In this document: positions 1 through 6,479 of the stretch, piece after piece | How the letters are laid out: each line of letters begins with the position of its first letter | How positions within the stretch are numbered: the stretch's first letter is position 1 | Assembly: GCA_902492275.1 (NCBI GenBank) | Contig: CABUKW010000125.1 | Location: 1 to 9,105 of the forward strand | Reading direction: 5' to 3' | Source: an uncultured Peptococcaceae bacterium | Lineage (GTDB): Bacteria; Bacillota; Peptococcia; Peptococcales; Peptococcaceae | Length of the DNA stretch: 9,105 nucleotides | Position numbers and translations under genes: made by a program | The notes under the pieces: model-generated | Told to the model about the DNA's origin: nothing | Seen by the model: the letters and a program-made list of their open reading frames with translations, nothing else | Database searches by the model: none

Positions 1-195
1 CATGGAGAACACGGGGAGCATTGCGACTGCGGCCATGACCACCATCATGGAGAACACGGGGAGCATTGCGACTGCGGCCATGACCACCATCATGGAGAAC
101 GTGAGGAACATTGTGATTGCGGCCATGACCATCACCATGGAGAACGTGAGGAACATTGCGACTGCGGCCATGACCATCACCATGAGGAACATGAT
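1..195 (+). repeat. Tandem 45-bp coding repeat (four units plus partial fifth), His/Cys-rich
   Basis: Units lie at 1-45, 46-90, 91-135 and 136-180; bases 181-195 begin a diverged fifth (HEEHD). Units 1 and 2 are identical at the DNA level (HGEHGEHCDCGHDHH). Units 3 and 4 differ from each other at only two third-codon positions and both encode HGEREEHCDCGHDHH. The period is a multiple of three, so copy-number change keeps the ATPase frame. The array is cut by the window start, so the total number of units is unknown. CxC plus His clusters are typical of cytosolic metal-binding tails; binding itself is inferred. Confidence 0.95.
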
Positions 196-2451
196 ATACA
201 GGTCAATACGGCGGTTTCTGGTAAGGGACAGAGAGTGTACTTTATTGACGGTTTGGATTGCGCTAACTGTGCTGCCAAGCTGGAACGGCATTTAAAGGAA
301 CTGGCTTATTTTGAGGATGTCACCATTGACTTTATGGCGCAGAAGCTGATTTTACAGGTAAAAGATCTGCAGACACTGCCAGCGGCTCTAAAAGAAGTCG
401 AAGCGGTGATTGAACGGGTAGAGCCTGGCGTAACCATCAGCGAAAAGCAGAAAAAGGCCAAGGGCACCTATCATGCCCACAGCCATGAACATGGTCAGCA
501 TTGCGGCTGCGGTCACGACCATGACCATGAACACGGGCAGCATCAGGAACAGCCGTTTCAAGGGCAGCAGCCGGCGCAGCCTGCTGCGGTTAAGCCTAAG
601 GCAGCGCCCTTTACAACGGAGATGAAGCAATCGGCGATGAAGATTGCTGCCGGCGCTGTGTTAGTATTGCTGGCTAATGTGTTAAACCTGTCGGAAATGG
701 CTCAGTTCGGCGTGTATCTGCTGGCTTATCTGATTGTGGGCGGAGAAATTGTGCTGCGGGCTGTCAAAAATATTACCCGCGGACAGGTATTTGACGAAAA
801 CTTTTTGATGGCGGTGGCCACCATCGGTGCTTTCTGTGTGGGAGAATATCCCGAAGGTGTGATGGTAATGTTGCTGTATCAGCTGGGCGAGTTGTTCCAG
901 GACTATGCCGTACATCGTTCTCGCCGTTCTATTGCCGATTTGATGGATATTAAGCCGGAGGTGGCCCATGTAAAGCAGGGCGACCAGTTCATTTCGGTTG
1001 AGCCGGACGAAGTGGCGCTGGGTGATATCATTCAAATTCGGCCTGGTGAAAAAATTCCGTTGGACGGCGTTGTTTTGGAGGGACATTCCGCTTTGGACAC
1101 CGTAGCGCTTACCGGCGAATCGGCACCGCGGGATGTTGGCCCTGGCCAGCAAGTGATGAGCGGCTGCATCAATACCTCTGGTGTGCTGCTGGTACAGGTG
1201 GAGAAAGAATATGAGGATTCTACCGTCGCCAAGATTTTAGATTTGGTGGAAAACGCCAGCAGCAAAAAGGCAGAGGCAGAAAACTTTATCACCCGTTTTG
1301 CCCGGTATTATACGCCGGTGGTGGTGGCTATCGCAGCGATATTGGCCATCGTGCCGCCGCTGGTTTTGCAGGAGCCGTTCAGCGGCTGGATTTACAGGGC
1401 GCTGACCTTCCTGGTTATCTCTTGTCCCTGCGCCTTGGTCATCTCCATTCCGCTGACATTCTTCGGCGGCTTGGGCGCCAGTTCCCGGCATGGGATACTG
1501 GTAAAGGGCAGCAACTATCTGGAAGCGCTGGCCCAGCTTGAAATTGCAGTATTTGATAAAACCGGTACGCTGACCAAAGGCCAGTTTGCCGTTACTGAGG
1601 TGCATCCGGTAGGTATCAGCGAGGAACAACTGCTCTACTATGCCGCTTGTGCCGAAAGCATCTCTAACCATCCCATTGCCCAGGCGGTGCAGCAGGCCAA
1701 TCAAAAGGCCGTTGCAGTCCAGGCTTTGCAAAGCGCAGAGGAAATTGCCGGACACGGCATTTCGGCAGTGGTAGAAGGTCGCACCGTTCTGGCCGGCAAC
1801 TACCGGTTGATGGAACGGGAGCAGGTGGTGTGCAAACAGGTGGAAGAAGCGGGCACCATCATTTATCTGGCGCTGGATAAAAAATTCTGCGGCTGGATTG
1901 TTATTGCCGATGAAGTAAAATCGGATGCCCAGGAAATGATTACACGGCTGAAAGGGCTAGGCGTCAGCCAGATTGTCATGCTGACCGGCGATAATCAGAA
2001 AACCGCTGAGCAGGTGGCGGGGCAGCTGGGCATTACCAAAGTATTCAGTCAGCTCTTGCCCGGCGATAAGGTGCATTGTCTGGAACAGCTATTGCAGCAG
2101 AAAAGCCAAAAGGGAACCATCTCCTTTACCGGTGATGGCCTCAACGACGCGCCGGTGCTGGCCCGTGCCGATGTAGGCGTCGCCATGGGCGGTTTAGGCT
2201 CCGATGCGGCCATCGAAGCCGCCGACGTTGTCATCATGAATGACCAGCCCAGCAAGTTGGCTGACGCGGTAGAAATTGCCCGAGCCACACGGCGCATTGT
2301 GAAGCAAAATATTGTTTTCATTCTGGCTGTCAAGCTGTTGGTATTGATTTTAGCTGCGCTGGGTTTGGCAACCATGTGGATGGCCGTTTTTGCTGATGTG
2401 GGCGTGGCAGTGTTGGCTATCTTGAATGCGGTTAGAATTATTCGTAAATAA
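1..2451 (+). CDS. cadA: P1B-2 heavy-metal-exporting ATPase (CadA/ZntA-like), 5' end outside window
   Basis: Membrane pump that uses ATP to export divalent soft metals (Zn2+, Cd2+, Pb2+ by family). The frame is open from base 1, so 816 residues are visible and the start is missing. In window residue numbering: His/Cys-rich tandem repeats 1-60; HMA metal-binding domain about 79-145 with GLDCANC (Cys87, Cys90); a second His-rich segment 158-182; first membrane helices from about 213; actuator TGES 371-374; membrane CPC 475-477; phosphorylation motif DKTGTLT with Asp519; His557-Pro558 of the nucleotide-binding domain; hinge TGDGLNDAP from 710. Lys778 and Asp799-x-Gly801 in the last two helices, together with CPC, are the P1B-2 signature and argue against a Cu+ pump. 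The GTG at 235 is not the start: it lies inside the frame, between the repeats and the HMA domain. G+C is visibly higher than in the downstream genes. Exact metal and gene name are inferred from family. Confidence 0.95.
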   Translation, partial: HGEHGEHCDCGHDHHHGEHGEHCDCGHDHHHGEREEHCDCGHDHHHGEREEHCDCGHDHHHEEHDIQVNTAVSGKGQRVYFIDGLDCANCAAKLERHLKELAYFEDVTIDFMAQKLILQVKDLQTLPAALKEVEAVIERVEPGVTISEKQKKAKGTYHAHSHEHGQHCGCGHDHDHEHGQHQEQPFQGQQPAQPAAVKPKAAPFTTEMKQSAMKIAAGAVLVLLANVLNLSEMAQFGVYLLAYLIVGGEIVLRAVKNITRGQVFDENFLMAVATIGAFCVGEYPEGVMVMLLYQLGELFQDYAVHRSRRSIADLMDIKPEVAHVKQGDQFISVEPDEVALGDIIQIRPGEKIPLDGVVLEGHSALDTVALTGESAPRDVGPGQQVMSGCINTSGVLLVQVEKEYEDSTVAKILDLVENASSKKAEAENFITRFARYYTPVVVAIAAILAIVPPLVLQEPFSGWIYRALTFLVISCPCALVISIPLTFFGGLGASSRHGILVKGSNYLEALAQLEIAVFDKTGTLTKGQFAVTEVHPVGISEEQLLYYAACAESISNHPIAQAVQQANQKAVAVQALQSAEEIAGHGISAVVEGRTVLAGNYRLMEREQVVCKQVEEAGTIIYLALDKKFCGWIVIADEVKSDAQEMITRLKGLGVSQIVMLTGDNQKTAEQVAGQLGITKVFSQLLPGDKVHCLEQLLQQKSQKGTISFTGDGLNDAPVLARADVGVAMGGLGSDAAIEAADVVIMNDQPSKLADAVEIARATRRIVKQNIVFILAVKLLVLILAALGLATMWMAVFADVGVAVLAILNAVRIIRK
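472..546 (+). repeat. Second His/Cys-rich module inside the ATPase, after the HMA domain
   Basis: These 25 codons contain HEHGQHCGCGHDHDHEHGQH, which aligns with the N-terminal unit core (HGEHCDCGHDHH), including the CxC and the run of alternating His and Asp. The DNA is also similar but clearly more diverged than the N-terminal units are from each other. It sits in the linker between the HMA domain and the first transmembrane helix, so the HMA domain is flanked on both sides by the same type of module. Confidence 0.85.
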
Positions 2452-2503
2452 TCAAGACCGTTTGGTTACACACAAAAATCTGCAAATACATTGATGGAAT
2501 AAT

Positions 2504-2557
2504 AAAACCATGCTGGCGTTCTGCACTGCGCGGAAGGCTGGCATGGTTTTTGTGTTT
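2504..2557 (+). terminator. Rho-independent terminator of the ATPase gene
   Basis: The left arm 2504-2524 pairs with the right arm 2530-2550: AAAACCATGC with GCATGGTTTT, TGGC with GCTG through two G-U pairs, one G-G mismatch, then TTCTGC with GCGGAA, around the five-base loop ACTGC. The right arm runs into TTTTTGTGTTT. It begins 52 bases after the ATPase stop, so ATPase transcription should end here and not enter the ribosomal cluster. Confidence 0.88.
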
Positions 2558-2619
2558 GGAGAGCAAAAGTAATTATGCAGGGAAAACGGAAGAAAAATTA
2601 AATATTGACCGCAGGATTT

Positions 2620-2748
2620 ATGAAGAGGGAACGCCCCCGTTACCAGGCAGCCGAAAAATATGATATCGAAGAGTTTCTGGTTAAGCTGCTCTGCGAAACG
2701 ATGAATAATGAATCGAAAAGGCTTCTATCATTGGAAGAAGCTGTTTAA
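2620..2748 (+). CDS. Small hypothetical ORF (42 aa), doubtful
   Basis: ATG at 2620 to TAA at 2746 encodes a charged peptide starting MKRERPRYQAAEKYDIEEF. I recognise no family. An AGGA at 2613-2616 lies only three bases before the ATG, too close for a normal ribosome binding site. The same frame has a TAA at 2599, preceded by an eight-codon ATG-led stretch from 2575, so this could be the tail of a decayed gene. It sits between the ATPase terminator and the cluster promoter with no functional link to either. It may be non-coding. Confidence 0.25.
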   Translation: MKRERPRYQAAEKYDIEEFLVKLLCETMNNESKRLLSLEEAV

Positions 2749-2857
2749 AAGCCATCTCTAAAAACCATAGCATTCCTTTTGCATGGACGTTGTTCTGTTA
2801 TGTGAATACTATAAATAAAAATAATGAAACTATCGTGAAAAATAGTACGAAGCGGAG

Positions 2858-2896
2858 AAAAAAAGCCTTGCAAATGTATTTTCAGTGTGATAATAT
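2858..2896 (+). promoter_or_regulatory. Probable sigma-A-type promoter of the ribosomal protein cluster
   Basis: A run of seven A (2858-2864) lies just upstream of TTGCAA (2868-2873), a 4-of-6 match to the -35 consensus. Two overlapping -10 options follow. GATAAT (2889-2894, 15-base spacer) is a 5-of-6 match preceded by TGT, an extended -10. TAATAT (2891-2896, 17-base spacer) is a weaker match with ideal spacing. The A-tract could act as an UP element, as expected for a ribosomal protein promoter. The start of transcription would be near 2901-2905, giving a leader of roughly 115-120 bases before rpsJ. Confidence 0.6.
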
Positions 2897-2902
2897 TTAG
2901 GA

Positions 2903-3020
2903 GTTGCGTAAGACAGGCGATGAAGCGGAAGGTTGCTAGGCACGGCGACACGCCAGACCCCGTGTTCTAGGTAATTTCCGTGGAGAATGTCCGTTAATCG
3001 GGCGCGAAGGAGGGAAAAAC
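2903..3020 (+). promoter_or_regulatory. Structured 5' leader of the S10 cluster (candidate autoregulatory RNA)
   Basis: Nested complementary segments: GCGGAA (2925-2930) with TTCCGT (2976-2981); CTAG (2936-2939) with CTAG (2967-2970); GCAC (2940-2943) with GTGT (2962-2965); GGCG (2944-2947) with CGCC (2951-2954) around ACA. A separate hairpin pairs GTCCG (2989-2993) with CGGGC (2999-3003), three bases before the rpsJ ribosome binding site AAGGAGGG (3007-3014). No U-run follows, so any control would more likely be translational than by termination. S10-operon leaders are known regulators in Gammaproteobacteria, where L4 acts on them; a similar role here is inference. Confidence 0.55.
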
Positions 3021-3329
3021 ATGGCAAAACAGAAAATCAGAATTCGTTTAAAAGCATTCGATCACAAATTATTGGATCAGTCTGCTCAGAAAATCGTTGA
3101 AACAGCGAAGAAAACAGGAGCCAAAGTTTCCGGTCCGGTTCCACTGCCGACCGAAAAAAATGTGTTTACAATTTTGAGATCTCCTCATGTAAACAAAGAC
3201 TCCCGTGAACAGTTCGAAATGAGAACACATAAACGTCTGATTGACATTTTTGATCACAATCAGAAAACTGTTGAAGCTCTGATGCGTTTGGATTTACCAT
3301 CCGGCGTTGAAATCGAAATTAAATTATAA
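3021..3329 (+). CDS. rpsJ: 30S ribosomal protein S10
   Basis: Component of the 30S head; in other bacteria it also acts as NusE in antitermination complexes. The 102-residue length is standard. The sequence shows the usual core: MAKQKIRIRLKAFDHKLLDQ at the N-terminus, a central loop with PLPTEKNVFTILRSPHVNK, and FEMRTHKRLIDI near the end. The ATG at 3021 is set by AAGGAGGG (3007-3014) six bases upstream. It is the first gene of the cluster; tuf, often upstream of rpsJ in Firmicutes, is absent here. Confidence 0.98.
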   Translation: MAKQKIRIRLKAFDHKLLDQSAQKIVETAKKTGAKVSGPVPLPTEKNVFTILRSPHVNKDSREQFEMRTHKRLIDIFDHNQKTVEALMRLDLPSGVEIEIKL

Positions 3330-3358
3330 TTGTTTGCTAAGCTTAAGGAGGTGGCAAG

Positions 3359-3985
3359 ATGAAAGCGATTTTAGGTAAGAAAATTGGTATGACTCAAATC
3401 TTTTCTCCAGAAGGTAAAGCAATCCCTGTAACAGTTATTGAAGCAGGTCCTTGCACAGTCATCCAGACAAAAACAAATGATACTGATGGCTATGAAGCTA
3501 TTCAGATTGGTTTTGATGAAATCAAAGAAGTGCGTGCAAATAAACCTCAGAAAGGCCATTTTGCAAAAGCACAGGCAAAACCAATGAGATATTTAAGAGA
3601 ATTCCGCGTTGATAACGCTGCTGAGTATCAGCTAGGCCAGGTTATCAAGGCTGACATTTTTGAAGCTGGCGATATCATTGATGCTACTGGAATCAGCAAA
3701 GGGAAAGGTTTCCAGGGTAGTATCAAACGCTGCGGCCAGTCCAGAGGGCCAATGGGTCATGGTTCTAAATATCATCGCCGTTCCGGTTCTTTGGGTGCGT
3801 TGGGTCCAAACCACGTATTTAAAGGCCGTCAACTGCCAGGCCGTATGGGCGGGCTGAAAATTACAGTTCAGAATCTGCAGGTCGTAAAAGTAGATGCTGA
3901 ACGCAATCTGCTGTTAGTAAAAGGTTCTGTACCTGGTCCTAACAAATCTATGATTACTATTAAAAGTGCTGTAAAAGCGAAATAA
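3359..3985 (+). CDS. rplC: 50S ribosomal protein L3
   Basis: Early-assembly 23S rRNA-binding protein whose long central extension reaches toward the peptidyl transferase centre. It has 208 residues, the usual size. The start MKAILGKKIGMTQIF is a hallmark. The extension GFQGSIKRCGQSRGPMGHGS followed by HRRSGSLG and the GRMGG segment are typical, and the C-terminal half ends with a VKGSVPGPNKS segment. The start at 3359 follows AAGGAGG (3345-3351) with seven bases of spacing, 29 bases after rpsJ. Confidence 0.98.
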   Translation: MKAILGKKIGMTQIFSPEGKAIPVTVIEAGPCTVIQTKTNDTDGYEAIQIGFDEIKEVRANKPQKGHFAKAQAKPMRYLREFRVDNAAEYQLGQVIKADIFEAGDIIDATGISKGKGFQGSIKRCGQSRGPMGHGSKYHRRSGSLGALGPNHVFKGRQLPGRMGGLKITVQNLQVVKVDAERNLLLVKGSVPGPNKSMITIKSAVKAK

Positions 3986-3998
3986 TTAGTGTCGCAAG

Positions 3999-4006
3999 AA
4001 AGGAGG
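3999..4006 (+). promoter_or_regulatory. Ribosome binding site that fixes the rplD start
   Basis: AAAGGAGG lies nine bases before the ATG at 4016. It falls inside the longer reading that would begin at GTG 3989, so that upstream GTG is not the start. Confidence 0.9.
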
Positions 4007-4015
4007 AAACTACAA

Positions 4016-4639
4016 ATGCCAAAAGTAGCTTTATTAAATGTAGAAGGCGCTCAGGTTGGCGAAATCGAACTGAACGATGAAGTGTTCGGTATTGAACCAA
4101 ACGAAAGCGTTGTACATGAAGCTGTTGTAATGCAGATGGCTAGCTGGCGTCAGGGCACTCACTGCACAAAATCCAGAGGTGAAGTGAGAGGCGGCGGCCG
4201 CAAACCATGGAGACAGAAAGGAACTGGCCGTGCCAGAGTTGGTACTATTCGTTCTCCACTGTGGCGTGGCGGCGCTATTATCTTTGGGCCAAAACCAAGA
4301 AACTATAGCTATTCCATTCCAAAGAAGAAAAGACGTCTTGCATTGAAATCTGTACTTTCCAGTAAAGTTGCAGAAAACGATATTATCGTATTAGATACTT
4401 TAAATTTTGACCAGCCAAAAACAAAGGAAATGGTTAAGGTTCTGAATGCATTAAAAGTTGATGCAAAAGCATTAGTTGTTACCGCTGAAGTAGATGAAAC
4501 CGTTGTGAAGTCTGCTCGTAATATTGAAGGGGTTACACCGGTTGCAGCAGCGTCGGTGAATGTATATGATGTGTTAGCCCACAATAAGCTGATCATCACC
4601 AAAGATGCAATCGCTAAGATTGAGGAGGTGCTGGCATAA
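4016..4639 (+). CDS. rplD: 50S ribosomal protein L4
   Basis: 23S rRNA-binding protein whose extended loop lines the peptide exit tunnel; in E. coli it also represses its own S10 operon. From ATG 4016 it has 207 residues, beginning MPKVALLNVEGAQVGEIELN. The tunnel loop is clear: GTHCTKSRGEVRGGGRKPW, then QKGTGRARVGTIRSPLWRGG and FGPKPRNYSYSIPKK. The C-terminus ends NKLIITKDAIAKIEEVLA as in homologues. A longer in-frame reading from GTG 3989 would put the ribosome binding site inside the gene. The stop TAA shares one base with the rplW start (TAATG), which suggests translational coupling. Confidence 0.97.
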   Translation: MPKVALLNVEGAQVGEIELNDEVFGIEPNESVVHEAVVMQMASWRQGTHCTKSRGEVRGGGRKPWRQKGTGRARVGTIRSPLWRGGAIIFGPKPRNYSYSIPKKKRRLALKSVLSSKVAENDIIVLDTLNFDQPKTKEMVKVLNALKVDAKALVVTAEVDETVVKSARNIEGVTPVAAASVNVYDVLAHNKLIITKDAIAKIEEVLA

Positions 4640-4923
4640 TGGACGCACGTGACATCATTATCAAACCTGTTGTAACAGAAAAATCCGTTTCCTTGATGGA
4701 ACATAACAAATATGTTTTCAGAGTTGCTTTGAGCGCAAACAAAATTGAAATCAAAAAGGCTGTTGAAGAAATCTTCAAAGTAAAAGTCATTGATGTGAAT
4801 ACTGTTCGCGTAAAAGGTAAAGTAAAACGTATGGGCCGTTATGAAGGCAAAACATCTGATTACAAGAAAGCTGTTGTGCAGTTGGCTGAAGGCGACAGCA
4901 TTGAAATTTTTGAAGGTATGTAA
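4639..4923 (+). CDS. rplW: 50S ribosomal protein L23
   Basis: Sits at the rim of the peptide exit tunnel and is the docking point for trigger factor and SRP. At 94 residues it has the normal bacterial size. It starts MDARDIIIKPVVTEKSVSLM, with the typical IIxPVxTEKS motif, and contains NKIEIKKAVEEIFKVKV, VNTVRVKGKVKR and the basic GRYEGKTSDYKKAVV strand. It overlaps the rplD stop by one base. Its ribosome binding site GAGGAGGTG (4622-4630) lies inside the end of rplD. Confidence 0.97.
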   Translation: MDARDIIIKPVVTEKSVSLMEHNKYVFRVALSANKIEIKKAVEEIFKVKVIDVNTVRVKGKVKRMGRYEGKTSDYKKAVVQLAEGDSIEIFEGM

Positions 4924-4964
4924 TCTGAAATAATTTTGATAGAATCCAGAAGGAGGGAACTGCA

Positions 4965-5798
4965 ATGGCAGTAAAAAGTTTTAAGCCTACTTCTCCTGGT
5001 AGACGTCAGATGACCGTTTCTACATTCGAAGAAATCACAGCAAGCAAACCAGAAAAATCTTTGCTGGCTCCTATGAAGAAAACAGCCGGCAGAAATGCAC
5101 AGGGTTGTATTACTGTTCGTCATCATGGCGGCGGTCATAAAAGACAGTACCGGGTAATTGACTTTAAACGTAATAAAGATAATATTCCAGCCAGAGTTGC
5201 TACGATTGAATACGATCCAAACCGTTCCGCACGTATTGCGCTGCTGAACTATGCTGATGGTGAAAAGAGATACATTCTTGCACCAAACGGCTTGAAGGTC
5301 GGCGATGTAATCGTATCTGGTCCAGACTCTGATATTAAGATTGGCAACTGCTTGCCAATCGACAACATTCCAGTTGGTACCGTAATCCACAATGTTGAAT
5401 TAAAACCGGAAAAAGGTGCGCAGCTATGCCGTGCGGCTGGTGCTTCTGCTCAGCTGATGGCAAAGGAAGGCAAATATGCGACCCTGAGACTGCCATCTGG
5501 TGAAATGAGACTGGTTCTGTTGGCTTGCCGGGCTACAATCGGTCAGGTTGGCAATCTGGAACATGAAATCATCAACATTGGTAAAGCTGGCCGTACCCGC
5601 TGGATGGGTGTAAGACCTACTGTACGCGGTTCTGTTATGAACCCGAATGACCATCCACATGGTGGTGGGGAAGGCCGCGCTCCTGTAGGCCGTAAGTGCC
5701 CAGTTAGTCCATGGGGTAAATCTGCACATGGCGGTAACACCCGTAAGAAAAATAATGTAAATGACAAATATATTGTTAAATCACGCAAGAATAAATAG
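4965..5798 (+). CDS. rplB: 50S ribosomal protein L2
   Basis: Large 23S rRNA-binding protein needed for subunit association and peptidyl transferase activity. It has 277 residues, the usual length. It shows the N-terminal KPTSPGRRQMTVSTFEEIT, the RNA-binding core GRNAQGCITVRHHGGGHKR, and the C-terminal conserved block MNPNDHPHGGGEGRAPVGRK, which holds the functionally important histidine of HPHGGG. After this block the tail (PWGKSAHGGNTRKK, then NNVNDKYIVKSRKNK) departs somewhat from the common PWGKPALG/RTRKKKK form, but all key parts are present. Start at 4965 follows AAGGAGGG (4950-4957). Confidence 0.98.
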   Translation: MAVKSFKPTSPGRRQMTVSTFEEITASKPEKSLLAPMKKTAGRNAQGCITVRHHGGGHKRQYRVIDFKRNKDNIPARVATIEYDPNRSARIALLNYADGEKRYILAPNGLKVGDVIVSGPDSDIKIGNCLPIDNIPVGTVIHNVELKPEKGAQLCRAAGASAQLMAKEGKYATLRLPSGEMRLVLLACRATIGQVGNLEHEIINIGKAGRTRWMGVRPTVRGSVMNPNDHPHGGGEGRAPVGRKCPVSPWGKSAHGGNTRKKNNVNDKYIVKSRKNK

Positions 5799-5825
5799 CT
5801 TGCGCGAAGGGAGGCAAATATCCTC

Positions 5826-6110
5826 ATGAGTAGATCATTGAAAAAAGGACCTTTTGTTGAAGAGAAATTGTACAACAGAATCGTGGCTATGAATGAATCT
5901 GGTGACAAGAGAGTCATCAAAACATGGTCCCGCAGTTCTACAATCTTCCCAGAATTCATTGGTCATACAATTGCTGTTCATGATGGTCGTAAACATGTGC
6001 CTGTTTATGTAACTGAAGATATGGTAGGACATAAGCTGGGCGAATTTGCGCCAACACGTACTTTTAAAGGCCACGGTGACCACACCGAACGGTCGACTTC
6101 CTTGAAGTAG
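5826..6110 (+). CDS. rpsS: 30S ribosomal protein S19
   Basis: 30S head protein that contacts S13 and the A-site finger region. 94 residues, standard. Signature elements: MSRSLKKGPFVEEKL at the start, then VIKTWSRSSTIFPEFIGHTI, HDGRKHVPVYVTEDMVGHKL, and GEFAPTRTFKGH near the end. The ribosome binding site AAGGGAGG (5807-5814) is 11 bases from the ATG, slightly longer than for the neighbours. It lies 27 bases after rplB. Confidence 0.98.
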   Translation: MSRSLKKGPFVEEKLYNRIVAMNESGDKRVIKTWSRSSTIFPEFIGHTIAVHDGRKHVPVYVTEDMVGHKLGEFAPTRTFKGHGDHTERSTSLK

Positions 6111-6132
6111 AAATAAGAGAGGGGGTTTCGCA

Positions 6133-6465
6133 ATGGAAGCGAAAGCTGTCGCTAAATTCGTAAGAATTTCTCCTAGAAAAGCTCGTCAGGTAGTTGACCT
6201 GATCCGCGGCAAAAGTGTTGGAGAAGCATATGCGATTTTGAAATTTACACCTCACAAGGGTGCTGCATTAGTAGAAAAAGTATTGAAATCTGCTGTAGCT
6301 AACGCTGAACATAATTACAACATGAACGTTGATAATCTGTATGTCAGCACAGCTTATGTTGATCAGGGTGCGTCTTTAAAAAGATTTAAACCTAGAGCAA
6401 TGGGCAGAGCGGATGGTATCCGTAAGAGAACAAGCCATATTACAGTAATGGTTAGCGAAAAATAA
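6133..6465 (+). CDS. rplV: 50S ribosomal protein L22
   Basis: Binds all 23S rRNA domains; its beta-hairpin lines the exit tunnel next to L4, and mutations there give macrolide resistance in other species. At 110 residues it is typical. It starts MEAKAVAKFVRISPRKARQV, carries VDLIRGKSVGEAYAILKF and AVANAEHNYNMN, and the tunnel hairpin FKPRAMGRADGIRKRTSHIT. The ribosome binding site is the purine run GAGAGGGGG (6117-6125), unlike the usual AAGGAGG of the cluster. Confidence 0.98.
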   Translation: MEAKAVAKFVRISPRKARQVVDLIRGKSVGEAYAILKFTPHKGAALVEKVLKSAVANAEHNYNMNVDNLYVSTAYVDQGASLKRFKPRAMGRADGIRKRTSHITVMVSEK

Positions 6466-6479
6466 GGAGGGATCACTCA

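Larger units (their letters stand above)
2452..3020. other. Intergenic region between the ATPase gene and the ribosomal cluster
   Basis: About 570 bases without a convincing gene. It contains the ATPase terminator (2504-2557), one doubtful small ORF (2620-2748), an AT-rich stretch (about 2800-2864), a probable promoter (2868-2896) and a structured leader (about 2903-3020). No tRNA, insertion sequence ends or inverted-repeat boundaries were seen. Confidence 0.8.

Noticed and set aside
1..180. Direct repeats considered as a CRISPR array
   Set aside because: Units are contiguous with no spacers, the period is a multiple of three, and the repeats encode protein in frame with a known family.
235..237. 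GTG as start codon of the ATPase
   Set aside because: No ribosome binding site precedes it, and the same frame is open upstream to base 1 with meaningful protein sequence.
2..295. A 97-codon reading in frame 2 over the repeats (periodic ATG codons)
   Set aside because: It is open only because the 45-base repeat lacks stops in that frame. Frame 1 gives a continuous link from His/Cys-rich repeats into the HMA domain of the ATPase.
2779..2815. Second possible promoter (TTGCAT or TTGTTC with TATAAA)
   Set aside because: Spacers of about 25 or 14 bases do not fit; the elements at 2868-2896 are better.
2829..2846. ACTAT/ATAGT inverted repeat upstream of the promoter
   Set aside because: Only a 5-bp AT-rich stem; expected by chance in such a stretch.
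3989..4015. N-terminal extension of L4 from GTG 3989
   Set aside because: The extension contains the ribosome binding site; the ATG at 4016 gives the normal L4 start.
4309..4965. Long antisense reading of 218 codons opposite rplD/rplW
   Set aside because: Phe/Thr/Ser-rich shadow translation opposite conserved r-protein genes, with no family resemblance. The same applies to antisense readings at 682-1152, 6615-7124 and 8064-8750.
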